Part shown: positions 44,370 through 56,019 of the stretch, one piece after another | Layout of the letters: every line of letters begins with the position of its first letter | How positions within the stretch are numbered: the stretch's first letter is position 1 | Source of the DNA: Isoetes taiwanensis | Lineage: Eukaryota; Streptophyta; Lycopodiopsida; Isoetales; Isoetaceae | DNA: 64,000 bases | NCBI GenBank assembly: GCA_021234155.1 | Contig: JAJEKV010000052.1 | Location: 495,933 to 559,932, forward strand | Reading direction: 5' to 3' | Translations under genes and position numbers: made by a program | The notes under the pieces: model-generated | What the model saw: the letters and a program-made list of their open reading frames with translations, nothing else | Databases searched by the model: none | Told to the model about the DNA's origin: nothing

Positions 44370-44510
44370 TAAAGTAACTTCTAGGCCATTAGAACAGTAC
44401 ATTTGAGTACAATAATTTCTAGGCCATTGGATCATCTTGGGAACCTGCTGATTGCAAGTTTAGGCCATTGGATCGTTTTGGGAACTTGTAGGTTGCAAGT
44501 GGTCATGTTT
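44370..44510. repeat. Three-copy short tandem repeat, unit about 50 bp
   Basis: TTCTAGGCCATTGGATC or TTAGGCCATTGGATC, then TTGGGAAC(C/T)TG and TTGCAAGT, repeats three times with decay. The first copy reads GGCCATTAGAACAG. Confidence 0.65.
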
Positions 44511-44609
44511 ATGAGTTGTTGCACTACCACCCCAATTCTGGGTCCACACTTAAAAACAACAGTAAAAGAAAAACCACATGTTGTTGTTCAAAAAACTCTA
44601 CATGTGGTT

Positions 44610-45480
44610 ATGTGGAGGTGTGGTTTATTAAGAAGACGGTGTAGGTTTTTTTTAAGGAGCTATAGCTTTTTTTTTTTTTTTTTGTGGTTTTTTTTTTTTT
44701 AGGTGTGGTTTAATTTTGCGGAAGTGTAGTTTTTTTTTTAAAGATGAATTGTTTTTAAGAGGATGTTGTTTTCTGAGGTGTGGTTTATAATAAGGTGTTG
44801 TTTTTAAGTATCTATTTTTTAAGGAAATATGGTTTTTGAAGGTATCGTTTATAAGTAGGTGTAGTTTTTAAGTAGTTGTTTTCTAAGGAAGTATAGTTTT
44901 CTGAAGTGGTATGATTTTTTAAGTCTAGGTGTTGTTTTTTGAGGTGTGGTTTATAAGTGAGTGTAGTTTTTAAGAAGCTGTTTTTGAAAGAAGTATGGTT
45001 TTTTGAGGTGTGGTTTATAAGTGGGTGTAGTTATTAAGTGGTTTGCTTTTTATGGAAGTATGGTTTTCCTGGTGGTGTGATTTTTTAAGTTGAGGTGTTG
45101 TTTTTTGAGGTGTGGTTTATAAGTGGGTGTAGTTTTTAAGTAGATGTTTTTTAAAGAAGTATGGTTTTTGAGGTGTGGTTTATAAGTGGGTGTAGTTTTT
45201 AAGTGGTTGTTTTTTAATAAAGTATGGTTTTTCTGAAGTGGTGTGGTTTATATAACTAGGTGTGGTTTATATAACTAGGTGTAGTTTTTAAGTAGTTGTT
45301 TTTTAAAGTAAGTATAGTTTTTTTAGGTGTGGTTTTTAAGTAGGTGTAGTTTTTAAGTGGCTGTTTTTTAAAGAAGTGTGGTTTTCTGAAGTGGTGTGGT
45401 TTATAACTAGGTATAGTTTTTACGCAGCTATTTCTTAAGGAAGTATGGTTTTTTTTGAGGTTTTCTTGAGGCTATTTCTT
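44610..45480. repeat. G/T-rich minisatellite, unit about 75-80 bp
   Basis: Repeated order: GAGGTGTGGTTTATAAGT, GGGTGTAGTTTTTAAGT, GGTTGTTTTTTAA, AGAAGTATGGTTTT. About ten degenerate units, strand-asymmetric (plus strand almost without C). A complementary A/C-rich array of related sequence lies at 57.58-58.25 kb. Confidence 0.85.
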
Positions 45481-45574
45481 AAGCAAAGCACCACCACCTG
45501 GAATATTGTTTGTGTGCTCAAATTTGGAAATGTATCATATTGTTTTACATTCATGAAAAATACCTTCAAAGGTT

Positions 45575-46490
45575 AGATCCAAGGTGGCTCAAACATGCCA
45601 CGTGGGCTCCAACATGCCACCTAGGCTCCAACATGCCAAGGTGGCTCAAGCATGCCACCTAGGCACCAACATGTCACCTAGGCTCAAACATGCCAAGGTG
45701 GCTCAAACATGCCACGCGGGCTCCTACATGCCACCTATAGGCTCCAACATGCCACATGGGCTCCAACATGCACCTAGGCTCCAACATGCCAACGTGCCTC
45801 AAACATGCCACCTAGGCTTCAACATGACACCTAGGCTCAAACATGCCAAGGTGGCTCAAACATGCCACGTGGGCTTCATGCCACCTAGGCTCCAACATAT
45901 CAAGGTGGCTCAAACATGCCATGTGGGCTCCAACATGCCACCTAGGCTCCAACCTGCCAAGGTGGCTCAAGCATGCCGCCTAGGCACCAACATGCCACCA
46001 AGGCTCAAACATGCCAAGGTGGCTCAAACATGCCAAGCGGACTCCAACATGCCACCTAGGCTGCAACATGCCAAGGTGGCTCATACATGCCACGTGGGCT
46101 CCCAACATGCCACCTAGGCTCCAACATGCCAAGGTGGCTCATACATGCCACGTGGGCTCCCAACATGCCATCTAGGCTCCAACATGCCAAGGTGGCTCAA
46201 ACATACCACCTAGGCTCCAATATGCCAGCTAGGCTCAAACATGCCAAGGTGTATCAAATAAGCCACGCAGGCTCCAATATACCAAGGTGGCTCAAACATG
46301 CCATGCAGGCTCCTACATGCCACCTAGGCTCCAACATGCCAAAGTGGCTCAAACATGCCACGCGGGCTCCTACATGCCACCTAGGGTCCAACATGCCAAG
46401 GTGGCTCAAACATGCCACCTAGGCTCAAACATGCCAAGGTGGCTCAAACATGCCACGCGGGCTCCAACATGCCACCTAGGCTCCAGAGTT
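45575..46490. repeat. CCACCTAGGCTCCAACATG minisatellite
   Basis: About fifty degenerate 18-19 bp half-units, for example CTCCAACATGCCACCTAGG alternating with CTCAAACATGCCAAGGTGG and CATGCCACGTGGG, forming higher-order units of about 36-37 and 55 bp. The plus frame stays open for up to 177 codons with a repeating peptide (HAKVAQTCH, MPPRLQ), because most units are multiples of three. No domain exists; I treat the frame as an artefact. Confidence 0.9.
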
Positions 46491-46800
46491 GCAAGCACCA
46501 ACATTTGCACTGCTTCAAAATTCCAGCGTGCATATACAGAATTGTTTCTCCCCCACACGAAGAAGATGACCAGATATGCTTCTTTATTAGCAATGGTGAA
46601 CTTGCTCTATCTCTATAGCAGAATGGGACTCGCATGAAACCAACAAACCACCCATAGATAGGCTTCTCATTCATCTCAGCAGATTTTCTACAATGGTGGA
46701 TAGTGGGTAGCCGCACACATGTAAACTACCCACGAAAATAAAGGGAAAATCCAATTATATCATTTGGACCCCAAAAATACAATGCTAACAGATGTTCGGC
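46490..46800. other. No recognisable gene
   Basis: Short spacer with minus-strand frames up to 90 codons and no recognised motif. Confidence 0.4.
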
Positions 46801-46807
46801 TGGTGTA

Positions 46808-46902
46808 CCTGCCGAAAGCTTATCACCGGGATTAAAAAACCCCGCCCTTTCGGGTTTTCGAGGAAAAACCCTAGTGATAAACCTTCGGCAAGGGGCTTAG
46901 AC
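46808..46902. repeat. Foldback (imperfect inverted repeat), about 95 bp
   Basis: Left arm CCTGCCGAAAGCTTATCAC pairs with right arm GTGATAAACCTTCGGCAAGG with one or two gaps. The interior also pairs partly (AAAAAACCCC against GGGTTTTCG). It could be a solo hairpin transposon remnant or a small-RNA-type hairpin. Confidence 0.6.
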
Positions 46903-47813
46903 AAACGCAAGGCAGAGAAATCGCTCCCAAAACCCACGAATGGAGAAGTCGAAACAAATGCCGCTCGCCAACCTTTACCTGCACATCACCAACACCAGAA
47001 AAACAAAACAAAACAAACCTCCCCAGAGGAGGAGGGGTTGATTATTCTGCCACAAGTGCCAATGCGACAAATATAATAAACAAAGAAGGGGGAGGGTGGG
47101 TTCAAAGAGAAAGAGGTATTGCTGAGAGAGAAGAGGAAGCGCCGATGAGGAGTCGTTGTAGAAACACGCCTAAAATAGCGAACTCCCAACCAGAATGGGT
47201 ATGCGCCACCCGCATGCATGCAAAACATGCATGCTCGTCCCATTCTAGAATGGCGATCCGATGTCTCGGATCGATGGAATAGCAGCAAGGTGCGGGCATA
47301 CTTCATCATAAAATATAGCCTGGGATTTTTGCAAACTTAAACACAGGAAGAGCGACACATGCCAATCTGAATCTCAAGCACATGGTCATGCATCTGTTAT
47401 TCAATAAAAAAAAAACTAAAATTGAATGTACATATTAGGGAATAGCATGCAAAAGCCCCAGTCATGGCGAAAAGCCCCCATCATCTGTTTGTATTTGCAG
47501 GTGCAGGTCACACTTAATGATAACCTTAACTATAATCGACAACATTTTGCATGTTTCTAACTTTTGTCCTTCAAAATAGCAAACCACAATGCATCCAAGA
47601 TACATGAGCTAAGCATCGTTGGTGGAAGGCAGCCTCATCACAATAACAACAAATAATAAACCAGGGGGATTAGGATTCTAAAACTTCCTATACTTGAGAG
47701 CAAGTCCATTGCATCTTCTTATGATGATAAAGCCATTGCTGCCATCCTGGCCACCTGCAGGAAACCTTTACCAGATCTGCATAACACAAATGTTCAACCT
47801 TTGGGCATAAGCA
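46903..47813. other. No recognisable gene; small palindrome
   Basis: Contains GCATGCATGCAAAACATGCATGC (9-nt arms around CAAAA, about 47211-47235) and CCATTCTAGAATGG (about 47238-47251). The remainder shows no coding motif. Confidence 0.45.
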
Positions 47814-48105
47814 TGCTACACCCTATCAAAAAAAGTACCATTTAGGAACCATAAAACTACCTAAAAAAGTACCCAACACTGGGTACTGGGTACTTTTATA
47901 ATATCTCAATAACTACAAATGTTAAATTGAATGCATTCATTTTGACCTCCAATAGTATTGTCTCTATCTTAACCTTGAACATTGATATGCTTTTGATATT
48001 AGACTTTTGAATTAGTTTTGACCAAAAGAACAAGAAAATAGTACCCAATCCAAAAGTACCTAGTGCAGGTACTTTGGCAGGTTCCAAAAATGGCAGGGTG
48101 TAGCA
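47814..48105. mobile_element. MITE-like element with terminal inverted repeats, about 292 bp
   Basis: The left end TGCTACACCCTATCAAAA and the right end (complement) TGCTACACCCTGCCATTTT match over the first 11 bases and continue imperfectly, with GGAACC and AAAGTACC in both arms. The interior has further GGGTACTTTT/AAAAGTACC pairs. It contains no transposase. A target-site duplication is not clear by eye, so the superfamily is not assigned. It lies next to the CIPK-like exon. Confidence 0.65.
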
Positions 48106-48246
48106 TACATATTATGTAAGGAGTAGGCACTGCAGCATCAAAACGTTGCAGCTACATTGGAAACTCTGCTAAGATAAATGCATTGGGAAACTCTGTTTAA
48201 CGAAACCATTAGAAAACTCTCCCAACCAAATTAAACAGAAACTTAC

Positions 48247-48320
48247 TGCAAAAACTCAATGGTGTCACCTTCTGCCTTCCGCAGCTCGACCATAAAAGAA
48301 AATGGCCCAACTTCGAACAC
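48247..48320 (-). pseudogene. CIPK-type protein kinase regulatory exon (fragment)
   Basis: The minus strand reads VFEVGPFSFMVELRKAEGDTIEFL (overlapping parts VFEVGPFSFMVELRK and RKAEGDTIEFL), bounded by an AG acceptor (TTCAG, 48321-48325) and a GTAAGT donor (48246-48241). This is the phosphatase-interaction region of CBL-interacting protein kinases (family form VFEVAPSL.MVELRK.GGDTLEF). CIPKs are calcium-sensor-regulated Ser/Thr kinases of plants. No kinase domain or NAF motif is seen nearby, and the exon-like stretch on the same strand at about 48421-48480 does not match CIPK, so this looks like a single captured or left-over exon. Confidence 0.65.
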
Positions 48321-48420
48321 CTGAATTCAAATTAAGCATGCAGTTTTAAGATACCCAATCAAATTTAGCAATTTTTAAGATACGCAATCAGGTTTACATT
48401 GATATACAAAATGTAATACC

Positions 48421-48480
48421 TCTATACAGATCGAAAGATGGCACCTCCTGCCAGTTTTTGCCCTTAGCAACCTCATCTAA
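48421..48480 (-). other. Exon-like stretch upstream of the CIPK fragment
   Basis: The minus strand reads DEVAKGKNWQEVPSFDLYR between TTTTTAG and GTATTA, so it looks like an exon joined to the CIPK exon by an intron. I do not recognise the peptide. Confidence 0.3.
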
Positions 48481-48656
48481 AAACCATACACATAAGTCAA
48501 TACGTGTTAATAACCTGAGTCATAAATAAGCCTATTCCTCACCTTAGAATTTGCTTTTGAGTACTAAAACCAAGGGGTTTGCAGTTTCTTCAATCTTTCA
48601 TATTATTTCTTTGGCCAATATTTTTCCTAGCCAATATTACACCATTCATCCAATGA

Positions 48657-48951
48657 AAAATTGCTAAAGTTCCATCCAATTTGGCCCTTCCTATGGTCCA
48701 AAACCATCTTCTCTCTCTAAAAACAAGATAGAGAGAGTAAGTACACCTTTGATATGACATTTCTAAAAAAGGCAAAAAGTTGGTCTAAAAATCTCAAAAT
48801 CAAGCACCATCGTGTATACATGTCAAAGTTTCCATTATATCACCTCTACATCATCACACATCATCAAAAATTGCTAAAGTTTCATCCAATTTGGCCATTT
48901 CTAAGATCCAAAACCATCTTCTCTCTCTAAAAAACCTACCTACTTACCTAC

Positions 48952-48982
<31 letters not shown>

Positions 48983-48985
48983 ATT
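48657..48985. repeat. Duplicated 70-bp block and (CTAT)n microsatellite
   Basis: AAATTGCTAAAGTT(C/T)CATCC, AATTTGGCC and CCAAAACCATCTTCTCTCTCT occur at 48657-48725 and again at 48866-48935. They are followed by a CTACCTAC/CTATCTATC run (about 48940-48980). Confidence 0.85.
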
Positions 48986-48989
48986 GCTT

Positions 48990-50160
48990 ATAAAAAAATG
49001 ATTCTACTTTTTCTTTATCATGGCAAAATAATACTACAAAAAGAAGATGAAACTTAATTTTTAACACAATTTGTATAATGATAGTCAAACACCGTGTAGA
49101 TAGATAGTTCGACCTCCACTTTATATTGCCTATTTCCTTTTCGATGAGCTTTCCAAACTCGACACAATTCCTCTTTTCGTCCGCAAAGCTGTACTGGGGG
49201 CAAGATCCTTCTGAACGGAAAAGATGGTGCCTTTTAGGTGATTGCCATGGCACAATGCATGAAGGTTGAAAATGACACCCCTAAAATGTATCAAGAGGTG
49301 TCAAGGACTATCGAGTCATGCTGCTCCAACCTAATGTGCTGAGATAATGCCATCCGCCTATATGTGCATCACCTCGGTAAAGAAATGTGTCGTCGCCTCT
49401 GTAGCTAGGCAATCCCTCATCTCTGCGATGCCGACAATGCGAAGGTTGAGGACCTATGTCTGCTAAGTGTAATCTGGCAACAAATCCGCCTCAGAGGTCG
49501 AAGTCTCTGCAAGCCCAGTGTGCAATAATTTCTCGTTGATGGTATGTTTGGACATGCTATTTGGTCCACAGTATTCTATGTAGACATGCTTGTCTCATGC
49601 ACTGGTGGACGAGTTCTAATAGAACTTGCTGACGCTAACAAAAGTTCCAAAAGTTGTAAAATCCAAGAGGGCATGCACTTTACATAGGCTAAACTTATTT
49701 GGCAATGCATATATACATTGCAAAGAAGTAGAAGAAGATGATCATTGAAAAAGCCCATTAAAAACCAACCCTTTAAACTACAACCAATAACAACAATATG
49801 CAAACAAGGCCTCGTGCTTGATTTAACAATTCCTAAAAACGTACTCTATTTATTAGAGCCTAATGCTTTTAAAGCAAGAACTCAATCTATCTAACATTCT
49901 AGAATTGAAAAGAGTTTTTTCTCTTATATAGTCAATCTCATTGATGTTGTCACTTGTCATTCCTGTGTTAAAGCTAAACAACAAAATTAACACAGTAGAA
50001 GTTGGATCGCAGTTTTAGGATGTGGTGTAGTTATGTGGCACCATCTGTCTACTCAATCCATCATGGAATGGACGTTGGGAAGCTCATTCTGCTCATCTGG
50101 TGATTAATAGTAAAAGTTACTGTTGAAGCAAGGTAAAGAAAGATTTTTGCTAAGGATTTT
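48990..50160. other. No recognised gene
   Basis: A minus-strand frame at 48981-49253 has an exon-like part (HHLFRSEGSCPQYSFADEK) ending at a GTGTTT donor, family unknown. The rest shows no coding motif. Confidence 0.35.
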
Positions 50161-50165
50161 TGCCG

Positions 50166-51040
50166 CTATATCTCAAAGCATAACAAAATTTCTATAATTG
50201 TTCTGGATATATACTTGATCCTGAAAATTATTAAGATTTGTGATGAATCTATGCAAAACAGCTCCCGTATTAGATTGTCACAACGATCTCTACAGTTCCA
50301 CGGCTTGAAAATATGGAATACAAACTGCTCCCCAACTTCTATCTTGTAGGGGAGTGACATTTGGTCTACCATTCTGGCACAAGAAGGAGACTTGTTCCCC
50401 ACTGTCGCCAGTTGCGAGGCCCCTCCCGTATGCGAAAATGGCATCCCAAATGCCATTCCTCAATGCTAATTAAAAAAGTGTATCATCATTATTATTGCGA
50501 GTAAAAAGAGCACAAAACTTTTTTAAGCTTTCATACCATATATAAAGCAGTAACATTTCTGTTCTTAAAAAATAGGAGGTATTTTTTCTGGGCTGAGCAC
50601 AGCTCTGGGCCTGACATGTATGCACCCATTGCATTTTCAAATTGAAGAAAATAGAAAAAAAGGTAGGGATGCCACGTTTTTGTTCTTATCTGATTTGAAT
50701 GAATCTCCTCCGTCGAATCTCCTCCGTCGAATGCTTCTTCTCTCCGCTTCCTCAAGCCCCCCCATGGATCTACTCTAAGGGTTGCATATTTATAGTGAAG
50801 CAGCTGCAGGAAAGGTCTATCCAAAATGTAGAGGGCAGCGTTAGGGTTAACGAAATCTGTGGCTTTAGGGCTTGAAGGTCGGATATGGCGGCAGCTTCCC
50901 GGCATACAGGTATGGGGTAATCCGACTGTAGAAGAGAGAAGTTCGATCAAAAGAGCCTCGGATTTGTAAATAGAATCGGCTTGAATAACTTGAGGCTCCG
51001 CTTTTCTTTTTTTCTTAACAGCAACCAAGTTAGAATTCAT
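50166..51040 (-). other. Possible unrecognised minus-strand gene pieces
   Basis: Minus-strand open stretches lie at 50166-50456 (GMPFSHTGGASQL, YKIEVGEQFVFHIF) and 50531-51040 (169 codons from an ATG). The longer one contains a plausible TATA box on the same strand (CTATAAATATG, about 50790) and a duplicated CGACGGAGGAGATT, so it may be a promoter/5' leader rather than coding sequence. No family was recognised. Confidence 0.25.
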
Positions 51041-53930
51041 ACCTGCATCAGGGTTTTGCAGAAATCAGTCTGCGGTTATGCTTTAGGACTCAGTTATAGC
51101 TTTTACAGATGGTTTAAAGAATCGGGTCTTTGAGGACAAGCTCAACCCAGCAGGGCAAATCGGCAAAGATACATCCAGCTACAAAGATTGATGGCATCGA
51201 TTGAAGCTAGCCAGGGCAAAATGGCAGAGTAATTTCTACTTTGTCTAGATCATACTCAAGACCATTCTTCTACACCTGGAACTTTTCAAATTATACTTTA
51301 ACAAGGATCTTAGTCCATCTTAAACCGCCTCCAGAACTACAGTTACTACAGGTTCCATTTTAAGAAAGATCTTAAACTATCCCTTTTAAGAAAACGTCTG
51401 CCTTTAGTTCAATTTGGATTGTCTCACCTGAGCAGTTTGAAGCAGCATTTCAAGACGTGGAGTTGTGGATTGCAGATAGGGCAATGTCTTCCTGTGGATT
51501 TCATGGGTTCATGTTCAGGTGTCATGGTAGAGCTCTTCTTAGAGGGACTGCTCTTTTTGATTTGTCGCGGCTGCTTGCTTACAGGAGAGGTCAGTACGAT
51601 CCACGGCCTTCTCTCAGCAGGAGCAAGGATTAAATCCAGCATAATTTGCTGCAGACGTTCCTACAAAGCCGAGCTGCCTCCTCCTTTTATCATTTTCCCA
51701 TTCCTTTAAAATGGCTTTAGGAATCAGCTTTCGCATCCAGCAAACGCCCGGATTCTTTCGCATTCAGCAAACGATCGCCAAATTGTTAGCGCCCAGCAGG
51801 CTAGACCTTTGGATTTGACATTCAGGTAGTTTTTTTTACTCCAATTTAGGGTTGATTCTGGGCATTTTCGGCTAATCCAGATGGGTTTTTTTTCCTCCTC
51901 TTTCCACAGCTTCAAAATGCAGAAGCAGGCGGTAGAGCTTCATCCAATAAGAGCTCTAGGCGCACACCTCATCCTGCAGCAAGCAAATGTGCTTTTCACT
52001 ACCATGCATTCTGTAACAGGTGACTCCTTAGCGATTTTATTGTCTATTTCTTTACTAATAGTCTTGATCTTATTCCCTCTAAATTCAACCTTCATCTGTG
52101 CTGGATTTTCATTGAAGCTTAAGAACATAGATTTACAGACTTTCATATTGGTTTTTTTATACTATTTTTTGTTAGGTTCTTGCCTTTGAATCACATACTA
52201 GACTAGATGCTATTTACAAACGTGAGCCAAGTTTCTTACAGAGTTAAATAGAAAGTAAGAGTGAGAGATGCATGTTGAAACTAATAGTGAGAGATGCATT
52301 GAAAATAGATGAGGTAAATGAGTTTAAAACTTCTAGGGAGTCTGCTATACCAGTGGCCCAATTATTCGCTTCATATCTGGCAGTTCATATCTTCATATTG
52401 CTTAAAATGCCCATTTCAAAGCTTGCATTTATTTCTGGCCTTTACATGCATCTTTTCTCTTGGAGTTGATTCTGCAAGGTTCCATGATTTGGTGCGAATC
52501 TTTTTTCATGGCTTAAAATCTCTGAAAGTTTCATGGTTATGATTTCATGGGTTAACTAAAAATCTTTGGGGATTTGCTTGCAGGAAAAGCATTTAGATTG
52601 GAGTCAAATCTGAGGATATGTGCCTGCAGTTGCAGTTACTTGCCAATCCCTTGCAGAATGATACGTTTGATCACTCCACACATATCCTCCTCTATCTTCC
52701 ATGATTTATTTTCTTGCAGGGCTTTCAAATGGTAGAATTCCAGGGAGTAGCAGCTTCATGTTTAGGTCGAATCCCAGCTTCATGCTCCTTACTTTCCAGG
52801 CATAGAATTTGCTAGATTGGTTGGGATGACCTTATCCAAATTTAGAATACTTTTTAATATTTTTGCAGGTACATTTTGCAAAACTATTCCAGCTTCATGC
52901 TATCTAATGAAGGGTTTCCAAGGACAATGCAATTTCAATTATTAAAAGATACAGACCTCCTTGAATATCTGAGTTCTCAATTATGTATTCTCTCCCAGTC
53001 ATCTCAAGGTATAAGGAAATCAAAGTTTTCTATTTTTAATCATCTCTACTTTGTTGCTTTCTTCTTCAATTGGTTAATTCTGAATTAGGGCCAAACCGAG
53101 CTCTCCTTCTCAAGCAGCATCACAAGCTCACATGCATAGTATAGTACGTCATGTAGTTGCTTAACCAGTCATGTAGTTGCTTAACCAGTTAATGCGTTGC
53201 TGTGTTTTCCTGTTAGTGTAGTTGCAAAGTTAATATGGTGCTACACGCTATTGCTTAATTGCTTAGTGTAGTTTGTAGCTTCAAAAACAGTGGTCTGAGC
53301 ACTGCTGGATTAGCCTTTACTTCTTGGTCCATTTCATAGAGAACTTTGTTCCATTTTTTGGAAACTCAAAATTTAAACACGTTTTTGATCTAGCCTCAAA
53401 ATGATAGTCCTTAAGATCTTGAGCATATGTGTTCCAAAAGACCATTGCAAACGCCCGAAAAGACCATTGCAAACGCCCGTTGCTCTTTGGTTATGACAGT
53501 GTTTTCAATGTCCACAATATACGCTACCTACCTTTGCAGTTCTAGCATCATCAGGACTAATTTGCTAGCTAAATGTTGCTTGAGCTTCTCTTGCAATGTC
53601 CTCCTTTGAACTTGCAAAGAAACTCAAATTGTTTCTATGAACTCCAAGGGACACGAATCTAGAGAACACTTTTGCTTTTGAAATGTCAATTAAATATTTG
53701 CATCAAGATCATGTAACATTTACAAAGTTACATAATGGATGGGTTGTTTCCTTCATAAGAAAGAGAAGCACATACATATATTGCAAGCCAACCTGCTAGA
53801 AAGTAGCAACTAAAGCTTTGGTTCTAAAACTTTATACCAACTTCATCATTACTAAGCTTACAGTTCTGAAACTTTATACCAACTTCATCATTACTGATAG
53901 TCATAATTCTATAAGGCCCTAAAAACAAAC
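51041..53930. other. Unrecognised, intron-like sequence with exon-like islands
   Basis: Plus-strand islands between AG and GT include about 51909-52019 (MQKQAVELHPIRALGAHL) and about 52868-53008 (NYSSFMLSNEGFP, LLKDTDLLEYLSSQL). They could be exons of a plant gene but match nothing I know. Small duplications occur: CATGTAGTTGCTTAACCAGT twice (about 53151 and 53168) and AAGACCATTGCAAACGCCCG twice (about 53439 and 53460). Confidence 0.3.
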
Positions 53931-53933
53931 TCC

Positions 53934-54180
53934 TTTTCATCTATTGATCTGTCATCTGCAAATGCTCGAATGCATATGCTGCAAATGCTCGAATGCATAT
54001 GCAAAAGATAAAGATGACTTAATCCATATGCCAGACTCCAAGATTTGAGGTTGTCCTTCAATCCAGGCATTTCATCTATTGGTCTGTCATCTGCAAATGC
54101 TCGAATGCATATGCAAAAGACAAAGATGACTTAATCCATATGCTAGACTCCAAGATTTGAGGTTGTCCTTCAATCCAGGA
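53934..54180. repeat. Tandem duplication, unit about 115-135 bp
   Basis: Both copies run from TTTCATCTATTG(A/G)TCTGTCATC through AAATGCTCGAATGCATATGC to GAGGTTGTCCTTCAATCCAGG. The first copy has an extra internal copy of TGCAAATGCTCGAATGCATA. Few substitutions separate them, so it is comparatively young. Confidence 0.9.
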
Positions 54181-54554
54181 AAGGCCGATGACTAAAATAG
54201 CATTAATCATTGAAGTCCATGAAAAAAGAACAAAAAATAAAAAACTTTTCCTGGCATCAACAACTGCGTCTGAGAACCAACAACTCATCTCTGTCCTCTT
54301 AACTCGACTGCTCAATTATTTAATGCCTTTAATTTTTGGCCAATTCGGTGTTCGATTCAATTTCTCTGCTTAGTGATGTAATGGACAACAGAATGGGGGA
54401 AGCCATTCTTACTTTCCCCATGACCTGCAGAATCAGGGAGCGCCAAGTGAATCATTAATTCTACTCGTCTAGAGTCAGGGAGCGCCAAATGAACCATTAA
54501 TTCTACTCATCTGGCCAAGTGAACCTTTAGAGGGAGTTGAAAAAGAGAAACGTT

Positions 54555-54576
54555 CGCGGCGGCCTTGGCCGCCGCG
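54555..54576. repeat. Perfect GC-rich palindrome, 10-nt arms
   Basis: CGCGGCGGCC-TT-GGCCGCCGCG. It is isolated in AT-rich sequence about 50 bases before a GGAA microsatellite (54627-54645). No CTRR follows it on either strand, so I do not call it a Helitron end. Confidence 0.85.
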
Positions 54577-54624
54577 ATAAGTTTCTTGTATTTATAAAAT
54601 ATAGAACAATAACTTAAATAACTT

Positions 54625-55260
54625 AGGAAGGAAGGAAGGAAGGAAGTATATTTTTACGTCGCACCACAAAGGCAGCGTCACGAAGGACATGCGACCACAA
54701 GTACAAAGAAAACAAAAATACATTGCATGGGCCAAAGCACATGGAGCACCATGGCGGATTAAAAAAACTAATCGGGAAAACCGCTGCCATGATGACCATT
54801 AGATTCAAAAGCTATGTCTTTGCCGCAAAAAGCAACAAGCATACCTCCAACAAACGTAACTTCAACAAACGCCCGGCAACCGTAACCTCTTTCACGGCTA
54901 GGTGCCGAAGTATCGGTGCGGACTCATGCACGCCAGCTAAACCTCCATCCTCTCACCAAAACCGGGGCAAATAGATGCCGATGCGAGATCCCGGTGCCAC
55001 CCCCGAGTAACTTCGATCAAACCACTAGACCATAAGAGTCGCCCCGCAAAATGTAGAGTCCCAAAACCCCATAGCAACGATCTGGCTTAAAGGCGGTGGA
55101 CCGGTGAGGGCAATCCTGGGTTTAAAACCAACGCATCCAATAAGCCCAAGCGCCGTAAGTCCAGCGCCAGGAAAGCGGCGCCGTGGAAAAACGCCGGAGA
55201 AGTCGCTCGGAGGAGGTGCATCCTCCAGCCCTGCGCCAAGGCGCCAGGGTGAAATTACAC
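54625..55260 (-). mobile_element. Possible non-LTR (SINE/LINE-like) fragment, minus strand
   Basis: On the minus strand a GC-rich body (55260 to about 54660) ends in CGACGTAAAAATATA followed by (CTTC)n (plus-strand GGAAGGAAGGAAGGAAGG), which resembles the simple-sequence tail of a non-LTR element. Open frames (83 codons plus, 91 codons minus) have no recognised domain. No Pol III A/B boxes were identified, so the call is tentative. Confidence 0.25.
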
Positions 55261-55263
55261 TAT

Positions 55264-55300
55264 CAGTGCCCAAACTTAAATACGTGGCAAATTTGGGCAC
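55264..55300. repeat. Short inverted repeat around GTGCCCAAA/TTTGGGCAC
   Basis: GTGCCCAAA and TTTGGGCAC arms of 9 nt are separated by about 19 bases, followed within 100 bases by another GGTGCCCAAGTATTTAAA-like piece. This may be the remnant of a MITE. Confidence 0.45.
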
Positions 55301-55869
55301 CCTCTAGACACTGGAAATTCGTTTTGCCACAGTTCGTATCACACAGGTGCCCAAGTATTTAAAAATAAAACTGACACGTAGTTTGCAAGAAACGGTGTTC
55401 TGCATGTTGCGATATCTCTTCTTCGAGGTATCAATCTTCCTTCCTATTTATATGACCCCAAGCACTCCCTCCAGCCCATATTTATGCGATAACAACTTTG
55501 AATGAGTTTTGAAGCTCCATATGTTCAAAGGAAAGATCTGAGTTCTGGATAAATCCAAATTATTGTTTGAATGAGTTATGGAGCCACCGGATTTAAGCAA
55601 AATGATCAATGCGGGCGCGATTTTTTGCCGAATTTGCAAAAATTTGGAGCTCTTCCCGGATTGCAAAAGGGGCCACTCTTCCCGAATTTTGTCTCACATG
55701 TTGTCATATGCTGACTGGATGTTTGGCACCCTAGGTGTGATACATATTAAATGCCCAAAAAGTCCACAAGGCACAAATTTGATGGTTACTTATATTTATT
55801 TTTTCCGTTTGGCCTGGCCTTAAGGTAACAAGAACGTTAGAAAACAATTAACGAAAATGAATGCATCCT

Positions 55870-56018
55870 AGTGCATCATTTCAACGGCAGGGATGAGGCA
55901 GAGATGAATGGCCAAGATCGTGATCTTGGTCCTCACATCCTATTGTGCATCATTTCAACGGCAGAGATGACACATAGATGAATGGCCAAGATCGTGATCT
56001 TGGTCCTAACTTCCTATT
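55870..56018. repeat. Tandem duplication, unit about 73 bp, with an internal palindrome
   Basis: GTGCATCATTTCAACGGCAG, GATGAATGGCCAAGATCGTG and ATCTTGGTCCT occur twice in a row with few differences. Each unit carries the palindrome CCAAGATC-GT-GATCTTGG. Confidence 0.9.
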
Positions 56019-56019
56019 G

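Noticed and set aside
45584-46117. 177-codon repetitive open frame as a repeat protein
   Set aside because: The peptide simply mirrors an 18-19 bp minisatellite; no start context or domain.
50531-51040. 169-codon minus-strand ORF as a protein gene
   Set aside because: It contains a TATA-like box and a tandem duplication typical of a promoter/5' leader and has no recognised domain.
54555-54576. GC palindrome as a Helitron 3' hairpin
   Set aside because: No CTRR follows at the right distance on either strand.
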